Assembly: GCF_902806265.1 (NCBI RefSeq)
Contig: NZ_CADCVZ010000030.1
Coordinates: 1 to 64,000 of the forward strand
DNA from: an uncultured Sphingomonas sp.
GTDB taxonomy: Bacteria; Pseudomonadota; Alphaproteobacteria; Sphingomonadales; Sphingomonadaceae
Length of the DNA: 64,000 nucleotides
Direction of reading: 5' to 3'
Below the pieces are notes generated by a model, which saw only the letters and a list, made by a program, of their open reading frames with translations, was not told the origin of the DNA and did no database searches. A program made the translations under genes and the position numbers. This document shows positions 42,858 through 52,342 of the stretch, in pieces (position 1 is the first letter of the stretch; every line of letters starts with the position of its first letter).

Positions 42858-44455
42858 GCGCACCGCGGATCGACAGCAAGGTTCAGCCCGATAGCCCGGA
42901 TTACCGAGCCCGCGTCGCGCACAACCGGGCGCTGGCGGGGAAGCTGCGGGCGGACGTGGCTGAGGCGGCGCTCGGCGGGAACGAGAAGTCGCGCGAGCGG
43001 CATGTCGGCCGCGGCAAGCTGCTGCCGCGCGAGCGGGTGGAGCGGCTGCTCGACCCGGGCTCGCCCTTCCTGGAGATTGGCCAGCTGGCGGCGTGCGACC
43101 TGTACGACGGCGAGGTGCCGGGCGCAGGGATGATCGCGGGCATCGGGCGGGTGTCCGGACGGCAGGTGATGGTCGCCGCCAACGACGCCACGGTGAAGGG
43201 CGGCACCTATTACCCGATGACGGTGAAGAAGCACCTCCGCGCGCAGGAGATTGCCGAGCAGAACCGGCTGCCGTGCGTGTATCTGGTGGACTCGGGCGGC
43301 GCCAACCTGCCGCACCAGGCGGAGGTGTTCCCGGATCGCGATCACTTCGGCCGCATCTTCTTCAACCAGGCGCAGATGTCGTCCAAGGGCATCGCGCAGA
43401 TCGCCTGCGTGATGGGGTCGTGCACGGCAGGCGGCGCCTATGTGCCCGCGATGAGCGACGAGAGCGTGATCGTCCGCAACCAGGGGACGATCTTCCTGGC
43501 CGGACCGCCGCTGGTGAAGGCCGCGACCGGCGAGGAGATTTCAGCGGAGGACTTGGGCGGCGGCGATCTCCATGCGCGGAAGTCGGGCGTGGTTGATCAC
43601 TTGGCCGAGAACGACGAGCATGCGCTAACGATCGTGCGGGACATCGTTTCGCACCTTGGAAGCGAGGCGGGCGCGGGGATCGGTACGCGCGAGCCGCGGC
43701 CGCCGCTGTTCGATGCCGAGGAGCTCTATGGCATCATCCCGGAGGACGTGCGCGCGCCGTACGACGTCCGCGAGGTGATCGCGCGCGTCGTCGACGGCTC
43801 GGAGCTGCACGAGTTCAAACCGCTGTACGGCACCACTTTGGTGTGCGGCTTTGCGCACATCTGGGGCATGCCGGTGGCGATTCTGGCCAACAACGGCGTG
43901 CTGTTCAGCGAGTCCGCGGTCAAAGGCGCGCACTTCATTGAGCTCGCCTGTCAGCGGCGCGTGCCGCTCCTGTTCCTGCAGAACATCTCCGGCTTCATGG
44001 TCGGCGGCAAATATGAGGCGGAGGGCATTGCCAAGCACGGCGCCAAGCTGGTGACCGCGGTAGCGACGGCGCAGGTGCCCAAGATCACCGTGCTGATCGG
44101 CGGCAGCTTCGGCGCTGGGAACTACGGCATGGCCGGCCGCGCCTACTCGCCGCGATTTCTGTTCACCTGGCCGAACAGTCGCATCAGCGTCATGGGCGGT
44201 GAGCAGGCCGCGTCGGTGCTGGCGACGGTCCACCGCGATGCCGACAAATGGTCGCCCGAGGAGGCGGAGACGTTCAAGGCGCCGGTGCGACAGCGCTACG
44301 AGGACGAGGGCAATCCCTGGCACGCGACCGCGCGGCTGTGGGACGATGGGATCATCGACCCGGTGCAGACCCGGGACGTGTTGGGGTTGGCCTTTGCGGC
44401 GTGCCTGAATGCGCCAATCCCGGAGCGGCCGCAATTCGGCGTGTTCAGGATGTAA
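42854..44455 (+). CDS. mccB: 3-Methylcrotonoyl-CoA carboxylase, beta (carboxyltransferase) subunit
   Basis: A 533-residue subunit of the biotin enzyme that carboxylates 3-methylcrotonyl-CoA. Two crotonase-like domains are visible; [22 protein letters not shown] and [22 protein letters not shown] are typical. Start overlaps ivd (ATGA). In most relatives the alpha gene or an enoyl-CoA hydratase follows; here an unrelated low-GC gene intervenes. Confidence 0.96.
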   Translation: MSAPRIDSKVQPDSPDYRARVAHNRALAGKLRADVAEAALGGNEKSRERHVGRGKLLPRERVERLLDPGSPFLEIGQLAACDLYDGEVPGAGMIAGIGRVSGRQVMVAANDATVKGGTYYPMTVKKHLRAQEIAEQNRLPCVYLVDSGGANLPHQAEVFPDRDHFGRIFFNQAQMSSKGIAQIACVMGSCTAGGAYVPAMSDESVIVRNQGTIFLAGPPLVKAATGEEISAEDLGGGDLHARKSGVVDHLAENDEHALTIVRDIVSHLGSEAGAGIGTREPRPPLFDAEELYGIIPEDVRAPYDVREVIARVVDGSELHEFKPLYGTTLVCGFAHIWGMPVAILANNGVLFSESAVKGAHFIELACQRRVPLLFLQNISGFMVGGKYEAEGIAKHGAKLVTAVATAQVPKITVLIGGSFGAGNYGMAGRAYSPRFLFTWPNSRISVMGGEQAASVLATVHRDADKWSPEEAETFKAPVRQRYEDEGNPWHATARLWDDGIIDPVQTRDVLGLAFAACLNAPIPERPQFGVFRM

Positions 44456-44457
44456 TC

Positions 44458-45183
44458 ATGGGTCGTCGGAACAATAGTGCATCACGAAAGCTAAGCACGG
44501 ACGAGCTCCTCGCTCATTTCGAGCAGAGCTTGAACACCATCGCTAAGTCGAACGCCGTGTATGATCAGGGCTACTCTCCAATAGGGTCCTCGATCGCAAC
44601 TGAGGTTTATAAGGTTCTTACGGAGAACGGGGAGGCGACACGGCCACGAGGGAAATTGAACTTCTCCGGACCACTAGACTACGACAATCCGTCCGTGCTC
44701 TCGGAAGTCGAGAAACTTACCTTTATGGAGCTTGGAGGCGATCCCCCCAAATTAGGCTACCTTCCAATTTACCGTTCTGGCGATGTGCAGAAGTTCACTA
44801 TGTCTTTCCGTGATTGGTGGAACAAGGATGTCATCTACCGGGCAAGTGCGGCTATGCCGGGATCATCTCCCGGCATGATACCAGTGAATGAATCTCCAAG
44901 CGTGCCGTACGACAAGCGTGAGAAACTTACTCGCCTTCGATTGGTGCAGCTTCTGAGGAACAAGGTTGGTTCGCATCTGGAGGCAGACTGGCCGCTTCTG
45001 CTCGATCAAATAGATGACGAGCGCGCGTGGGGCATAGCTACGATTCAAACGCCTGACCGGGTGCTGAGCACGCAAGACGGCACTCTGAAGGTCGAAGTGA
45101 GGCGCTTGCCTGCCATGATGAGACAAATCTCGCACGAGCTTGTGGAAGCCTACGGTCGTGGCGATGGAGTCTCAGCAACGTGA
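44458..45183 (+). CDS. Unidentified protein with HEPN-like motif, inserted in the leucine operon
   Basis: A 241-residue soluble protein. GC is clearly lower than its neighbours (hand count about 50 % over 44701-44760 against 70 % over 44101-44160) and rare-in-context codons abound. LRLVQLLRNKVGSHLEADW has R167-N168-x4-H173, the RxxxxxH pattern of HEPN RNase/toxin domains. The N-terminal half, including an aromatic FRDWWNKDVIYR patch, matches nothing I know. It starts two bases after mccB and ends in a four-base GTGA overlap with the alpha-subunit gene. It looks horizontally acquired. The HEPN assignment rests on the motif only. Confidence 0.75.
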   Translation: MGRRNNSASRKLSTDELLAHFEQSLNTIAKSNAVYDQGYSPIGSSIATEVYKVLTENGEATRPRGKLNFSGPLDYDNPSVLSEVEKLTFMELGGDPPKLGYLPIYRSGDVQKFTMSFRDWWNKDVIYRASAAMPGSSPGMIPVNESPSVPYDKREKLTRLRLVQLLRNKVGSHLEADWPLLLDQIDDERAWGIATIQTPDRVLSTQDGTLKVEVRRLPAMMRQISHELVEAYGRGDGVSAT

Positions 45184-47153
45184 TCGCCTCCCTCCTCATC
45201 GCCAACCGGGGCGAGATCGCCTGCCGAATCATCCGGAGCGCGCGAAAGCTCGGGGTGCGGACGGTAGCAGTCTATTCCGATGCGGATGCCAAGGCGCTGC
45301 ATGTGCGGATGGCCGATGAGGCGGTGCATATCGGACCTTCGCCCGCGCGGGAGAGCTATCTCGTCGGCGAGCGGATCATTGCCGCTGCGAAGCAGACCGG
45401 GGCGGAGGCGATCCACCCTGGGTACGGCTTCCTGTCGGAGAACGCCGACTTCGCGCAAGTGGTGCTCGATGCCGGGCTGGTGTGGGTTGGGCCAAAGCCG
45501 GACTCGATCCGGGCGATGGGTCTGAAGGACGCGGCCAAGACGCTGATGGCGGAGGCGGGGGTGCCGGTGACTCCGGGGTACCTCGGCGAGGACCAGTCGC
45601 CCGAGCGACTCAAGGCCGAAGCGGACGCGATCGGCTATCCGGTGCTGATCAAGGCCGTCGCAGGCGGCGGCGGCAAGGGGATGCGGCGGGTCGATGAGGC
45701 GGCCGCGTTCCTGGACGCGCTCGACAGCTGCAAACGCGAGGCTTCGTCTTCGTTCGGCAACGATATCGTGTTGTTGGAGAAGTACATACTCTCGCCGCGG
45801 CACATCGAGGTGCAGGTGTTCGGCGACAGCCACGGCAACGTCGTCCACCTGTTCGAGCGCGACTGCTCGCTGCAGCGGCGGCACCAGAAGGTGATCGAGG
45901 AAGCGCCCGCGCCCGGCATGGACCAGGCGACGCGAGACGCGGTCTGCGCGGCAGCGGTGCGGGCGGCTGAGGCCGTGAACTACGAAGGCGCGGGCACGAT
46001 CGAGTTCATCGCCGACGCCAGCGAAGGCCTGCGCGCCGACCGCATCTGGTTCATGGAGATGAACACCCGCCTGCAGGTCGAGCATCCGGTGACGGAGGAG
46101 ATCACCGGGCAGGACCTGGTCGAGTGGCAGCTGTGGGTGGCGAGCGGGGAGCCGCTGCCGAAGCGGCAGGACGAGCTGTCGATTACGGGCCACGCGATCG
46201 AAGCGCGGCTGTATGCGGAAGACCCGGCGAAGGGGTTCCTGCCGAGTGTGGGGCGGTTGGAGCACTTCAACCTCGGCGATGACGGCCGGATTGAGACGGG
46301 AGTGGAGGAGGGCGATGCCATCTCGCCCTTTTATGATCCGATGATCGCGAAATTGGTCGCCAGGGCGGAGGACCGCCAGTCAGCAATCGGCGGCCTCGAA
46401 GAGATGCTTGCGCAGGTTGAGGTCTGGCCCGTTCGAACAAACGCAGGCTTTTTAAGCAAAGTCGTGATCCACGAGAATTTCAAGCAAGCCCGGTTGGACA
46501 CGGGCTTGATTGCTCGCAGTGCCGAAGAGCTCACCGACTATTCGATTCCGGACGCCGTGTTGTTGTCGGCCATCAGTTGGAGACTGGAAGAGTTTATGGC
46601 GGCAGAGGCTAAGCGCGACGCTGCCGTGTCGCCTTCCGGCCTATTCGGCTTTCGTTTGAACGGCACCCGTGCTCCGGCCCGTCTTGGCTTCACCTTGAAT
46701 GGTGAGCAGCACTTCGCGCTCGTCCAAGCGGACCAGGTCGCAGAGGGTTGGCAATGGGATGTAGCCATCGATGGACGAACCGAATTTCTGAATATCGAAG
46801 CACTCCCGACGACCTATGGTCCCGAAGCTGAAACGCAGCCGCAGGGCCCTATCCTCATGTTCTCCGGTGGGCACGCGTACCAAGTTAGCTTCGAAGCTAA
46901 CCGTGGCAACGTGGGCCACGGAATTGCCGACGGCGCCCTCATCGCACCCATGCCCGGCAAGGTTACCAGCGTGGACGTGTCCGGCGGCGAGCAGGTGACC
47001 AAGGGTCAGCGCCTCCTTACGCTCGAGGCGATGAAGATGGAGCATGCGATGGTGGCTCCGTTTGATGGGGTGGTAGCGGAGTTGAACGTGGAGGCTGGCG
47101 CTCAGGTGCAGGTGGAGGCGGTGTTGGCCCGGGTGGAGGCGAGCGGCGAGTAG
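45180..47153 (+). CDS. mccA: 3-Methylcrotonoyl-CoA carboxylase, alpha (biotin) subunit
   Basis: A 657-residue biotin carboxylase plus carrier. The N-terminal ATP-grasp domain begins ASLLIANRGEIACRIIRSA; GGGGKGMRRVDE is the ATP loop and EMNTRLQVEHPVTEEITG the metal site. Biotin is attached at K619 in EAMKMEH. GTG start within the GTGA overlap with the inserted gene. Between about 46360 and 46960, which spans the BT-linker region, GC falls (48 % over 46441-46500, hand count) as if that segment were of different origin. Confidence 0.96.
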   Translation: MIASLLIANRGEIACRIIRSARKLGVRTVAVYSDADAKALHVRMADEAVHIGPSPARESYLVGERIIAAAKQTGAEAIHPGYGFLSENADFAQVVLDAGLVWVGPKPDSIRAMGLKDAAKTLMAEAGVPVTPGYLGEDQSPERLKAEADAIGYPVLIKAVAGGGGKGMRRVDEAAAFLDALDSCKREASSSFGNDIVLLEKYILSPRHIEVQVFGDSHGNVVHLFERDCSLQRRHQKVIEEAPAPGMDQATRDAVCAAAVRAAEAVNYEGAGTIEFIADASEGLRADRIWFMEMNTRLQVEHPVTEEITGQDLVEWQLWVASGEPLPKRQDELSITGHAIEARLYAEDPAKGFLPSVGRLEHFNLGDDGRIETGVEEGDAISPFYDPMIAKLVARAEDRQSAIGGLEEMLAQVEVWPVRTNAGFLSKVVIHENFKQARLDTGLIARSAEELTDYSIPDAVLLSAISWRLEEFMAAEAKRDAAVSPSGLFGFRLNGTRAPARLGFTLNGEQHFALVQADQVAEGWQWDVAIDGRTEFLNIEALPTTYGPEAETQPQGPILMFSGGHAYQVSFEANRGNVGHGIADGALIAPMPGKVTSVDVSGGEQVTKGQRLLTLEAMKMEHAMVAPFDGVVAELNVEAGAQVQVEAVLARVEASGE

Positions 47154-47156
47154 CCG

Positions 47157-47246
47157 TCACCCGGACTTGATCCGGGGTCCGCCTTCCTCCTAGCGGCAGA
47201 TGAAGAACAAGGCGGATCCCGGCTTCTCAAGGCCGGGATGACGAAA
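47157..47246. repeat. Palindromic element between mccA and the SDR gene
   Basis: GTCACCCGGACTTGATCCGG and the right arm ...CGGGATGAC form an interrupted inverted repeat; AAGGCGGATCCCGG mirrors the left CCGGGGTCCGCCTT. It is the third copy of the family in the window, in an operon interior rather than at its end. Confidence 0.75.
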
Positions 47247-47254
47247 GGAAAGCC

Positions 47255-48034
<780 letters not shown>

Positions 48035-48035
48035 G

Positions 48036-48860
48036 GTGGACGAGCGCGGGCTGATCGAGGCGCTCGCCGAAGCCGCGCGCGAGGCTGGCGAGGCGATCCT
48101 GGCCGTGCGACGCCGCGGGTTCGAAATTGAGACCAAGGGCGATACTTCGCCCGTCACAGAAGCGGATCGCGCCGCGGAGGCGATCATCTTGGACGCGCTG
48201 GCCCGGGCTACGCCCGGAGTGCCGGTGATCGCGGAGGAGGAGGTCGCGGCTGGGCGCATCCCGGCGCATGGCGACCTCTACTTCCTGGTCGACCCGCTGG
48301 ACGGCACCAAGGAGTTCGTCCGAGGCGGGGACGATTATACCGTCAACATCGGCCTGATCGCGGGCGGGCAGCCCAAGCTGGGGGTGGTGCTGGCGCCCGA
48401 GCGGGGGCGGATGCACGGTGGGATCTTTGGCCAGGGGGCGTGGCTGGAGGAAGGCGGCATTCGCCAGCCGATCCGAACTCGAGCGCTCGGCGAGAAGATG
48501 GTGGCGGTCGCGTCCAAGTCGCACTTCACGCAAAACACCGCCGATTACCTCGACAGCATTTGCCAAGGGGGCGGCCATGTGGGGATCGGGTCGAGCCTTA
48601 AGTTCTGCATCCTCGCAGAGGGTCGCGCGGATATCTACCCGCGGCTCGGACCGACCAGCGAGTGGGATACGGCGGCGGGTCATGCGGTGCTGCTGGCGGC
48701 GGGCGGGCGATGCGACGGACCGGACGGGCAGGCACTCCGCTACGGCAAGCGGGCGTTCCTCAATCGGGCATTCGTCGGTACGGGCGGGTGGGCGGCGCCC
48801 CCGCTGCAGCCCTTCCTCCGCGAGTTCGCGGGCGGGGGCGACTTGGCGCAGGGTGTGTAG
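48036..48860 (+). CDS. cysQ: 3'(2'),5'-bisphosphate nucleotidase (CysQ)
   Basis: A 274-residue inositol-monophosphatase-fold enzyme. VIAEEEVA, DPLDGTKEFVRGG and SEWDTAAGHAVL carry the Mg and substrate ligands, in the CysQ pattern. It removes the 3'-phosphate from PAP(S), a by-product of sulfate assimilation and sulfotransferases. GTG start one base after the SDR stop, so it may be co-transcribed by read-through although unrelated to leucine catabolism. Confidence 0.92.
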   Translation: MDERGLIEALAEAAREAGEAILAVRRRGFEIETKGDTSPVTEADRAAEAIILDALARATPGVPVIAEEEVAAGRIPAHGDLYFLVDPLDGTKEFVRGGDDYTVNIGLIAGGQPKLGVVLAPERGRMHGGIFGQGAWLEEGGIRQPIRTRALGEKMVAVASKSHFTQNTADYLDSICQGGGHVGIGSSLKFCILAEGRADIYPRLGPTSEWDTAAGHAVLLAAGGRCDGPDGQALRYGKRAFLNRAFVGTGGWAAPPLQPFLREFAGGGDLAQGV

Positions 48861-48996
48861 CTGACAGGACCTGCCCTTGCGCCTCTGCAGCAACAATTCA
48901 GCAACTTGCGCCGAAATGAATGATTTAAGTGCTTAACTGCCAAGTCTCACCCCGCTAAAGCCGAAGTGCTCGGTTCAGTTGACAGTGGATTGCGTC

Positions 48997-49911
48997 ATGG
49001 CCGCAGCAAGTTCCTCGTTCCCGCAGCAATCCGGGTGGGAGCACCCCAGCGCACTGGCGGTAGGCGACAGCCCGACCGCCTTGTGGCGCTCGCAACGGAC
49101 GTTCCAGGCCGCTGAGCGTGCGCAAGCAGGCGCCATGATCGACGTCGCGCTGGATCGGCTGACGCGCGGACGGTGGGACGCGGTATGGATCGAGATCGAT
49201 GGCGATTTCGACGGCCGGGTCGAACGGCTGCTGCAGCAGGTCAACGGAGACGTGGGTGCTGGCCGGTACCGCGCCGTGGTGTCCGCAGTGCCCGAACTGA
49301 TCGATCCGCTGAGCGCAATTCTGGCCTGCCCGGACATCGAGTTGATCATCAATGCCGCAGAGGCGGAGCGGGCCGCCGCCCTGGCGATGCTCGCCCGTCC
49401 GGCCGCCGTAGGCGTGCGGGACTCGGCCTCGGACCTGAGCGGACCGCGGCTACGCCAGCTCAGCGACGAGGTCACGCGATTCGCCGCTACCCTGGCCAAA
49501 CTATCGACCGGAACAGCTCCGCCTGCGATCGCTGAGGCGGCGATCCACGCTTCCCCAGCCAATGCGCCGGCGGTGTCGGCGGAGGCGGTGCACGGGGTGA
49601 TCCGGGCGCGTCGGTTACGGGCGGACCACCTTCCGGCCGACCTGTTCGCCGATCCTGCGTGGGATATGCTGCTAGACCTGTTGCAGGCGGAGATCGTGCA
49701 GCACCGGGTGCCGGTGTCGAGCTTGTGCAATGCGGCGGCGGTTCCGGCCACCACCGCCCTGCGCTGGCTCAAGACCATGACGGAACGAGGCGTGGTGCAG
49801 CGTCGCAACGACCCCCATGACGGGCGGCGGGTGTTCATCGAACTGGCGAAGAACACCAGCACCGCGCTGCGCACCTATTTCGCTGAAGCCGGCAGGCTGG
49901 GCGTGATCTAG
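48997..49911 (+). CDS. MarR-like winged-helix regulator with N-terminal extension
   Basis: A 304-residue protein. The first 180 residues are an unclassified domain (AMIDVALDRLTRGRWDAVWIEIDG and AELIDPLSAILACPDI) that looks like a receiver- or response-like fold without phospho-acceptor; the C-terminal 100 residues have MarR-type winged-helix features (VPVSSLCNAAAVPATTALRWLKTMTERGVVQRRNDPHDGRRVFIEL). A second in-frame start (TTG 48979) exists. DNA targets unknown; it stands alone upstream of tRNA-Val. Confidence 0.75.
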   Translation: MAAASSSFPQQSGWEHPSALAVGDSPTALWRSQRTFQAAERAQAGAMIDVALDRLTRGRWDAVWIEIDGDFDGRVERLLQQVNGDVGAGRYRAVVSAVPELIDPLSAILACPDIELIINAAEAERAAALAMLARPAAVGVRDSASDLSGPRLRQLSDEVTRFAATLAKLSTGTAPPAIAEAAIHASPANAPAVSAEAVHGVIRARRLRADHLPADLFADPAWDMLLDLLQAEIVQHRVPVSSLCNAAAVPATTALRWLKTMTERGVVQRRNDPHDGRRVFIELAKNTSTALRTYFAEAGRLGVI

Positions 49912-49964
49912 CGCGGCTTGCGCAGCGGAGGCGGGCATGGCAGTGGCGCCGCTTCCGCACCTGC

Positions 49965-50040
49965 GGGCGCTTAGCTCAGTTGGTAGAGCATCTCGTTTAC
50001 ACCGAGAGGGTCGGCGGTTCGAGCCCGTCAGCGCCCACCA
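49965..50040 (+). tRNA. tRNA-Val (anticodon UAC)
   Basis: A 76-base cloverleaf with encoded CCA. The acceptor stem GGGCGC pairs with GCGCCC, the D-arm is TAGCTCAGTTGGTAGAGCA, the anticodon loop TTTACAC gives UAC, and the T-arm GGCGGTTCGAGCCCGTC is standard. It decodes GUA and, with wobble, other Val codons. Confidence 0.97.
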
Positions 50041-50073
50041 GCCTGCGCTGGAGCTTCGGCTGCGAGCGGCCGA

Positions 50074-50223
50074 TTAGTTGAACCAGCCGCTCTGTTCGAA
50101 GTCGAAGATGCCCAGCGCGAGCAGGATGATCGACAGCACAAGCGCCGCGAGTACGAGAGTACCGATGATCTTGACGGCGCCGTTAGTCCCGGCGCGCGGG
50201 GTTGGGTCGTTGATGGGGGGCAT
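50074..50223 (-). CDS. Very small single-span membrane protein
   Basis: A 49-residue protein: a Pro/Thr-rich N-terminus (PPINDPTPRAGTNG), one long hydrophobic helix (about residues 18-38) and a short acidic end DFEQSGWFN. GAGGA is seven bases before ATG 50223; a longer frame starts at 50256 without a ribosome site. It sits beside another tiny membrane gene. Function unknown. Confidence 0.6.
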   Translation of the reverse strand: MPPINDPTPRAGTNGAVKIIGTLVLAALVLSIILLALGIFDFEQSGWFN

Positions 50224-50289
50224 GATGATCCTCGAGTATTCCGTTGCTTCAGACAACGGAGGACCCGGCGCTTGGGTCCTTGCCTGAAG

Positions 50290-50394
50290 TCAGAAGCTAA
50301 TCCAGCCGAGCAGAACCAGTAGCAGCAAGGTTCCAAGCGCCGTGATCAGAAGCGAACCCAGGCAGCCGGTGCGGTTCGAAAAGAAGAAGAACAT
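50290..50394 (-). CDS. 34-residue single-span membrane peptide
   Basis: A short open frame below common length cut-offs: it starts MFFFFSNRTG, continues with one hydrophobic helix (LLITALGTLLLLVLLGW) and ends ISF. AAGGA lies six bases before the ATG. It is placed between the small membrane gene and the XRE regulator gene, in the same direction. Conservation would be needed to confirm expression. Confidence 0.55.
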   Translation of the reverse strand: MFFFFSNRTGCLGSLLITALGTLLLLVLLGWISF

Positions 50395-50456
50395 GGGCGT
50401 CCTTGAGGTTGGATGTGCTTGTAACTGCTCGCGGCATCAGAGGCTCCCGGGAGCGA

Positions 50457-51020
50457 TCATAGAGTGCGGACGAGCTTAACGGCGACCGCGGCCCAAGGGG
50501 GATCGGCGACCACGCTCTGCCGGCCGCCTGCGCTGGGCGGGAGCAGGTGGAGCTTGCCGCCATCGCGGCCGATCAGGCGGCCGAAGAGGAAGCGGCCGGC
50601 AGGTCGCGGGACCAGCACGTCACGGTTGAGCGCGCGGCCGAACTCTTCGGGCGAAAGGCGGTCGCACCAGACTTCATCGCCGCTGCGATAATCGCCGACG
50701 CTCGCCGAGACAGTCAAGGCGACTTGGCCGGGCTGAGTTCTGGGCGGAAGGACCTTGGCCGATTTCTTGAGCGGAGCCGCGCCGGTGGCGGTAAGCACGG
50801 CGACAACGTCCAAGTCCTCGCGCTCCGGATGCTCGACGAGGTCGGCGGCTTCGACCCCAAGTGCGGCGGAGATGCGGTTCAGCCAGCTGACCGATACCGT
50901 CCGCATGCCCGTTTCAAGACGGCCGATGGTTTGTGCGGTGGTCGCCGGCATGCACGCCCTCGCAACGTCGTCCAAAGTCATGCGCTTGGCCTTGCGAACG
51001 TCCCGTATCCGCGTGATCAT
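50457..51020 (-). CDS. XRE-family regulator with C-terminal sensor domain
   Basis: A 187-residue protein. An N-terminal Cro/CI-type HTH (about residues 8-60, TLDDVARACMPATTAQTIGRLETGMRTVS) is followed by a C-terminal part that resembles a degenerate S24/LexA-type fold (VGDYRSGDEVWCDRL, RDVLVPRPAGRFLFGRLIGRDGG). No catalytic Ser-Lys pair is obvious, so self-cleavage is unlikely. Divergent from the DUF6456 gene, with about 90 bases of shared upstream region, which it may regulate. Confidence 0.85.
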   Translation of the reverse strand: MITRIRDVRKAKRMTLDDVARACMPATTAQTIGRLETGMRTVSVSWLNRISAALGVEAADLVEHPEREDLDVVAVLTATGAAPLKKSAKVLPPRTQPGQVALTVSASVGDYRSGDEVWCDRLSPEEFGRALNRDVLVPRPAGRFLFGRLIGRDGGKLHLLPPSAGGRQSVVADPPWAAVAVKLVRTL

Positions 51021-51111
51021 CTATCGCTTCCTTAACCTATCCGGTTTTCTTCTGTCCTACAGACCAGCCGCTATGGCAAGCCTCCATTCGACTCGATGAT
51101 GGAAGAGCGGA

Positions 51112-51600
51112 GTGCGGTACGAAGCTGGGCGACTACTTGAAGAGCGTGCGGTTGGAGCAGACAGCGGAGGTGATGCCGGCAAGCGGCCGGCGCGCTCGGT
51201 CACAGTGAACGCGGCGGAATTGCCGCTTGGGTGGCTCCGGGCAAGGGGGCACATCAGCGAGCGTCAGTTCAGCGCGGGCGAGCAGTTGCGGCTTGATTGG
51301 GAACGGGCGCAGCTCTCGCCCAGCGTGACGATGCGCTGGGATGCGGCGCCGCTCTCGCGAGGACGTGGCGGGTCCAGGCCTGGCGCGCACCCGGCGGAAA
51401 CGCAGATCAAGGCGCGCGAACGGTTCGAGGCGCCGGTGGCGGCCGCCGGGCCTGGGTTATCGGACATCCTGTGGCGGGTCGTGTGCGCCGGCGAGGGAAT
51501 GCGCGACGCCGAAAGCACGCTGGGCTGGCCGGCGCGAGCTGGGAAGTTGGTGCTGACCCTCGCGCTCGACCGAGTGGCGGACCACTACCGGCTGCGCTGA
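51112..51600 (+). CDS. DUF6456 domain-containing protein
   Basis: A 162-residue protein. NAAELPLGWLRARGHISERQFSAGEQLRLDWERAQLSPSVTMRWD and the C-terminal DILWRVVCAGEGMRDAESTLGWPARAGKLVLTLALDRVADHYRL are the two conserved blocks of DUF6456, a family common in alphaproteobacteria and often adjacent to helix-turn-helix regulators. The function is unknown; helix-turn-helix-like C-terminus suggests DNA binding. GTG start; no better start upstream. Confidence 0.85.
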   Translation: MRYEAGRLLEERAVGADSGGDAGKRPARSVTVNAAELPLGWLRARGHISERQFSAGEQLRLDWERAQLSPSVTMRWDAAPLSRGRGGSRPGAHPAETQIKARERFEAPVAAAGPGLSDILWRVVCAGEGMRDAESTLGWPARAGKLVLTLALDRVADHYRLR

Positions 51601-51635
51601 GCCGCTGTTATTGGGGCAGGGCAGGAGGCCGCCTC

Positions 51636-52283
51636 ATGATACTCTATGGCTCGTCGATGTCGCCGTACGTGCGTAAGGTGCTAGCCTGCGCAGCGGAGAA
51701 GGGCATCACGCTGGAGTCCCGGCCGACCGGCTTCCGCGACGAGAACCCGGAGTTCCGTGCGGCAAGCCCCTTTGGTAAGATGCCGGCCTTAGTCGATGGG
51801 GATTACAATTTGGCGGACTCGAGTGCCATCATCCACTATCTGGAGGCGAAGCACCCCGAGCCAGCGTTGATACCGGCCGAGCCGCGGGCACGCGGGCGCA
51901 CCATCTGGTGGGACGAGTTCGGCGACACGCTGCTGATGGGCTGCCTCCAGAAGCTGTTCTTCAATCGGGTCGTAGCGCCGATCCTCCTCAAGCGGGAGGG
52001 GGATCCGGAAGTGGCGGACGCAGCCGAAAAGCGCGAGCTGCCGCCGTTGCTGAGCTACCTCGAAGGGCAGGTGCCGGAGGGAGGCTTTCTAGTCGGAGAC
52101 AGGTTGACCCTGGCTGATGTGGCCGTGGCCAGCCCGCTGGCAAACCTGGAGCATATGGGGATGACGGTCGACGGCGGCAGGTACCCGCGCCTTGCCGCCT
52201 ATGTAGAGCGCATCCTGGCGCGCCCGAGCTTTGTCGAGCGCCTGACCAAGGAGCGGGCCTTCATGCAGAAGGTCGCCGCTTAA
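51636..52283 (+). CDS. Glutathione S-transferase-like protein
   Basis: A 215-residue two-domain GST. The N-terminal ILYGSSMSPYVRKVLACAAEKGI has the active-site Ser region and SPFGKMPALVDGDYNLADSSAIIHYLEAKHP the glutathione site with cis-Pro; VGDRLTLADVAVASPLANLEHMG is the C-terminal domain motif. CAGGAGG precedes the ATG. A second GST occurs at 39368, not closely related by eye. Confidence 0.92.
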   Translation: MILYGSSMSPYVRKVLACAAEKGITLESRPTGFRDENPEFRAASPFGKMPALVDGDYNLADSSAIIHYLEAKHPEPALIPAEPRARGRTIWWDEFGDTLLMGCLQKLFFNRVVAPILLKREGDPEVADAAEKRELPPLLSYLEGQVPEGGFLVGDRLTLADVAVASPLANLEHMGMTVDGGRYPRLAAYVERILARPSFVERLTKERAFMQKVAA

Positions 52284-52292
52284 GGGCGAAAG

Positions 52293-52316
52293 AGGCCGCG
52301 CCCCCAGCGGAAGCGC
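52293..52316. terminator. Bidirectional hairpin between GST and the Q-rich gene
   Basis: AGGCCGCGC and GCGCGGCCT pair around CCCCAGCGGAA between the convergent genes. No T-run on either strand, so its efficiency as a terminator is uncertain. Confidence 0.55.
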
Positions 52317-52342
52317 GGCCTGCATCATCGGATCGCGGTCGC

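Noticed and set aside
49965-50040. tRNA-Val as an attachment site for an integrated element
   Set aside because: There is no integrase gene nearby and no duplicated 3' end of the tRNA in the following sequence.
50457-51020. XRE regulator as a prophage repressor
   Set aside because: No phage structural, integrase or lysis genes lie around it; neighbours are ordinary chromosomal genes.
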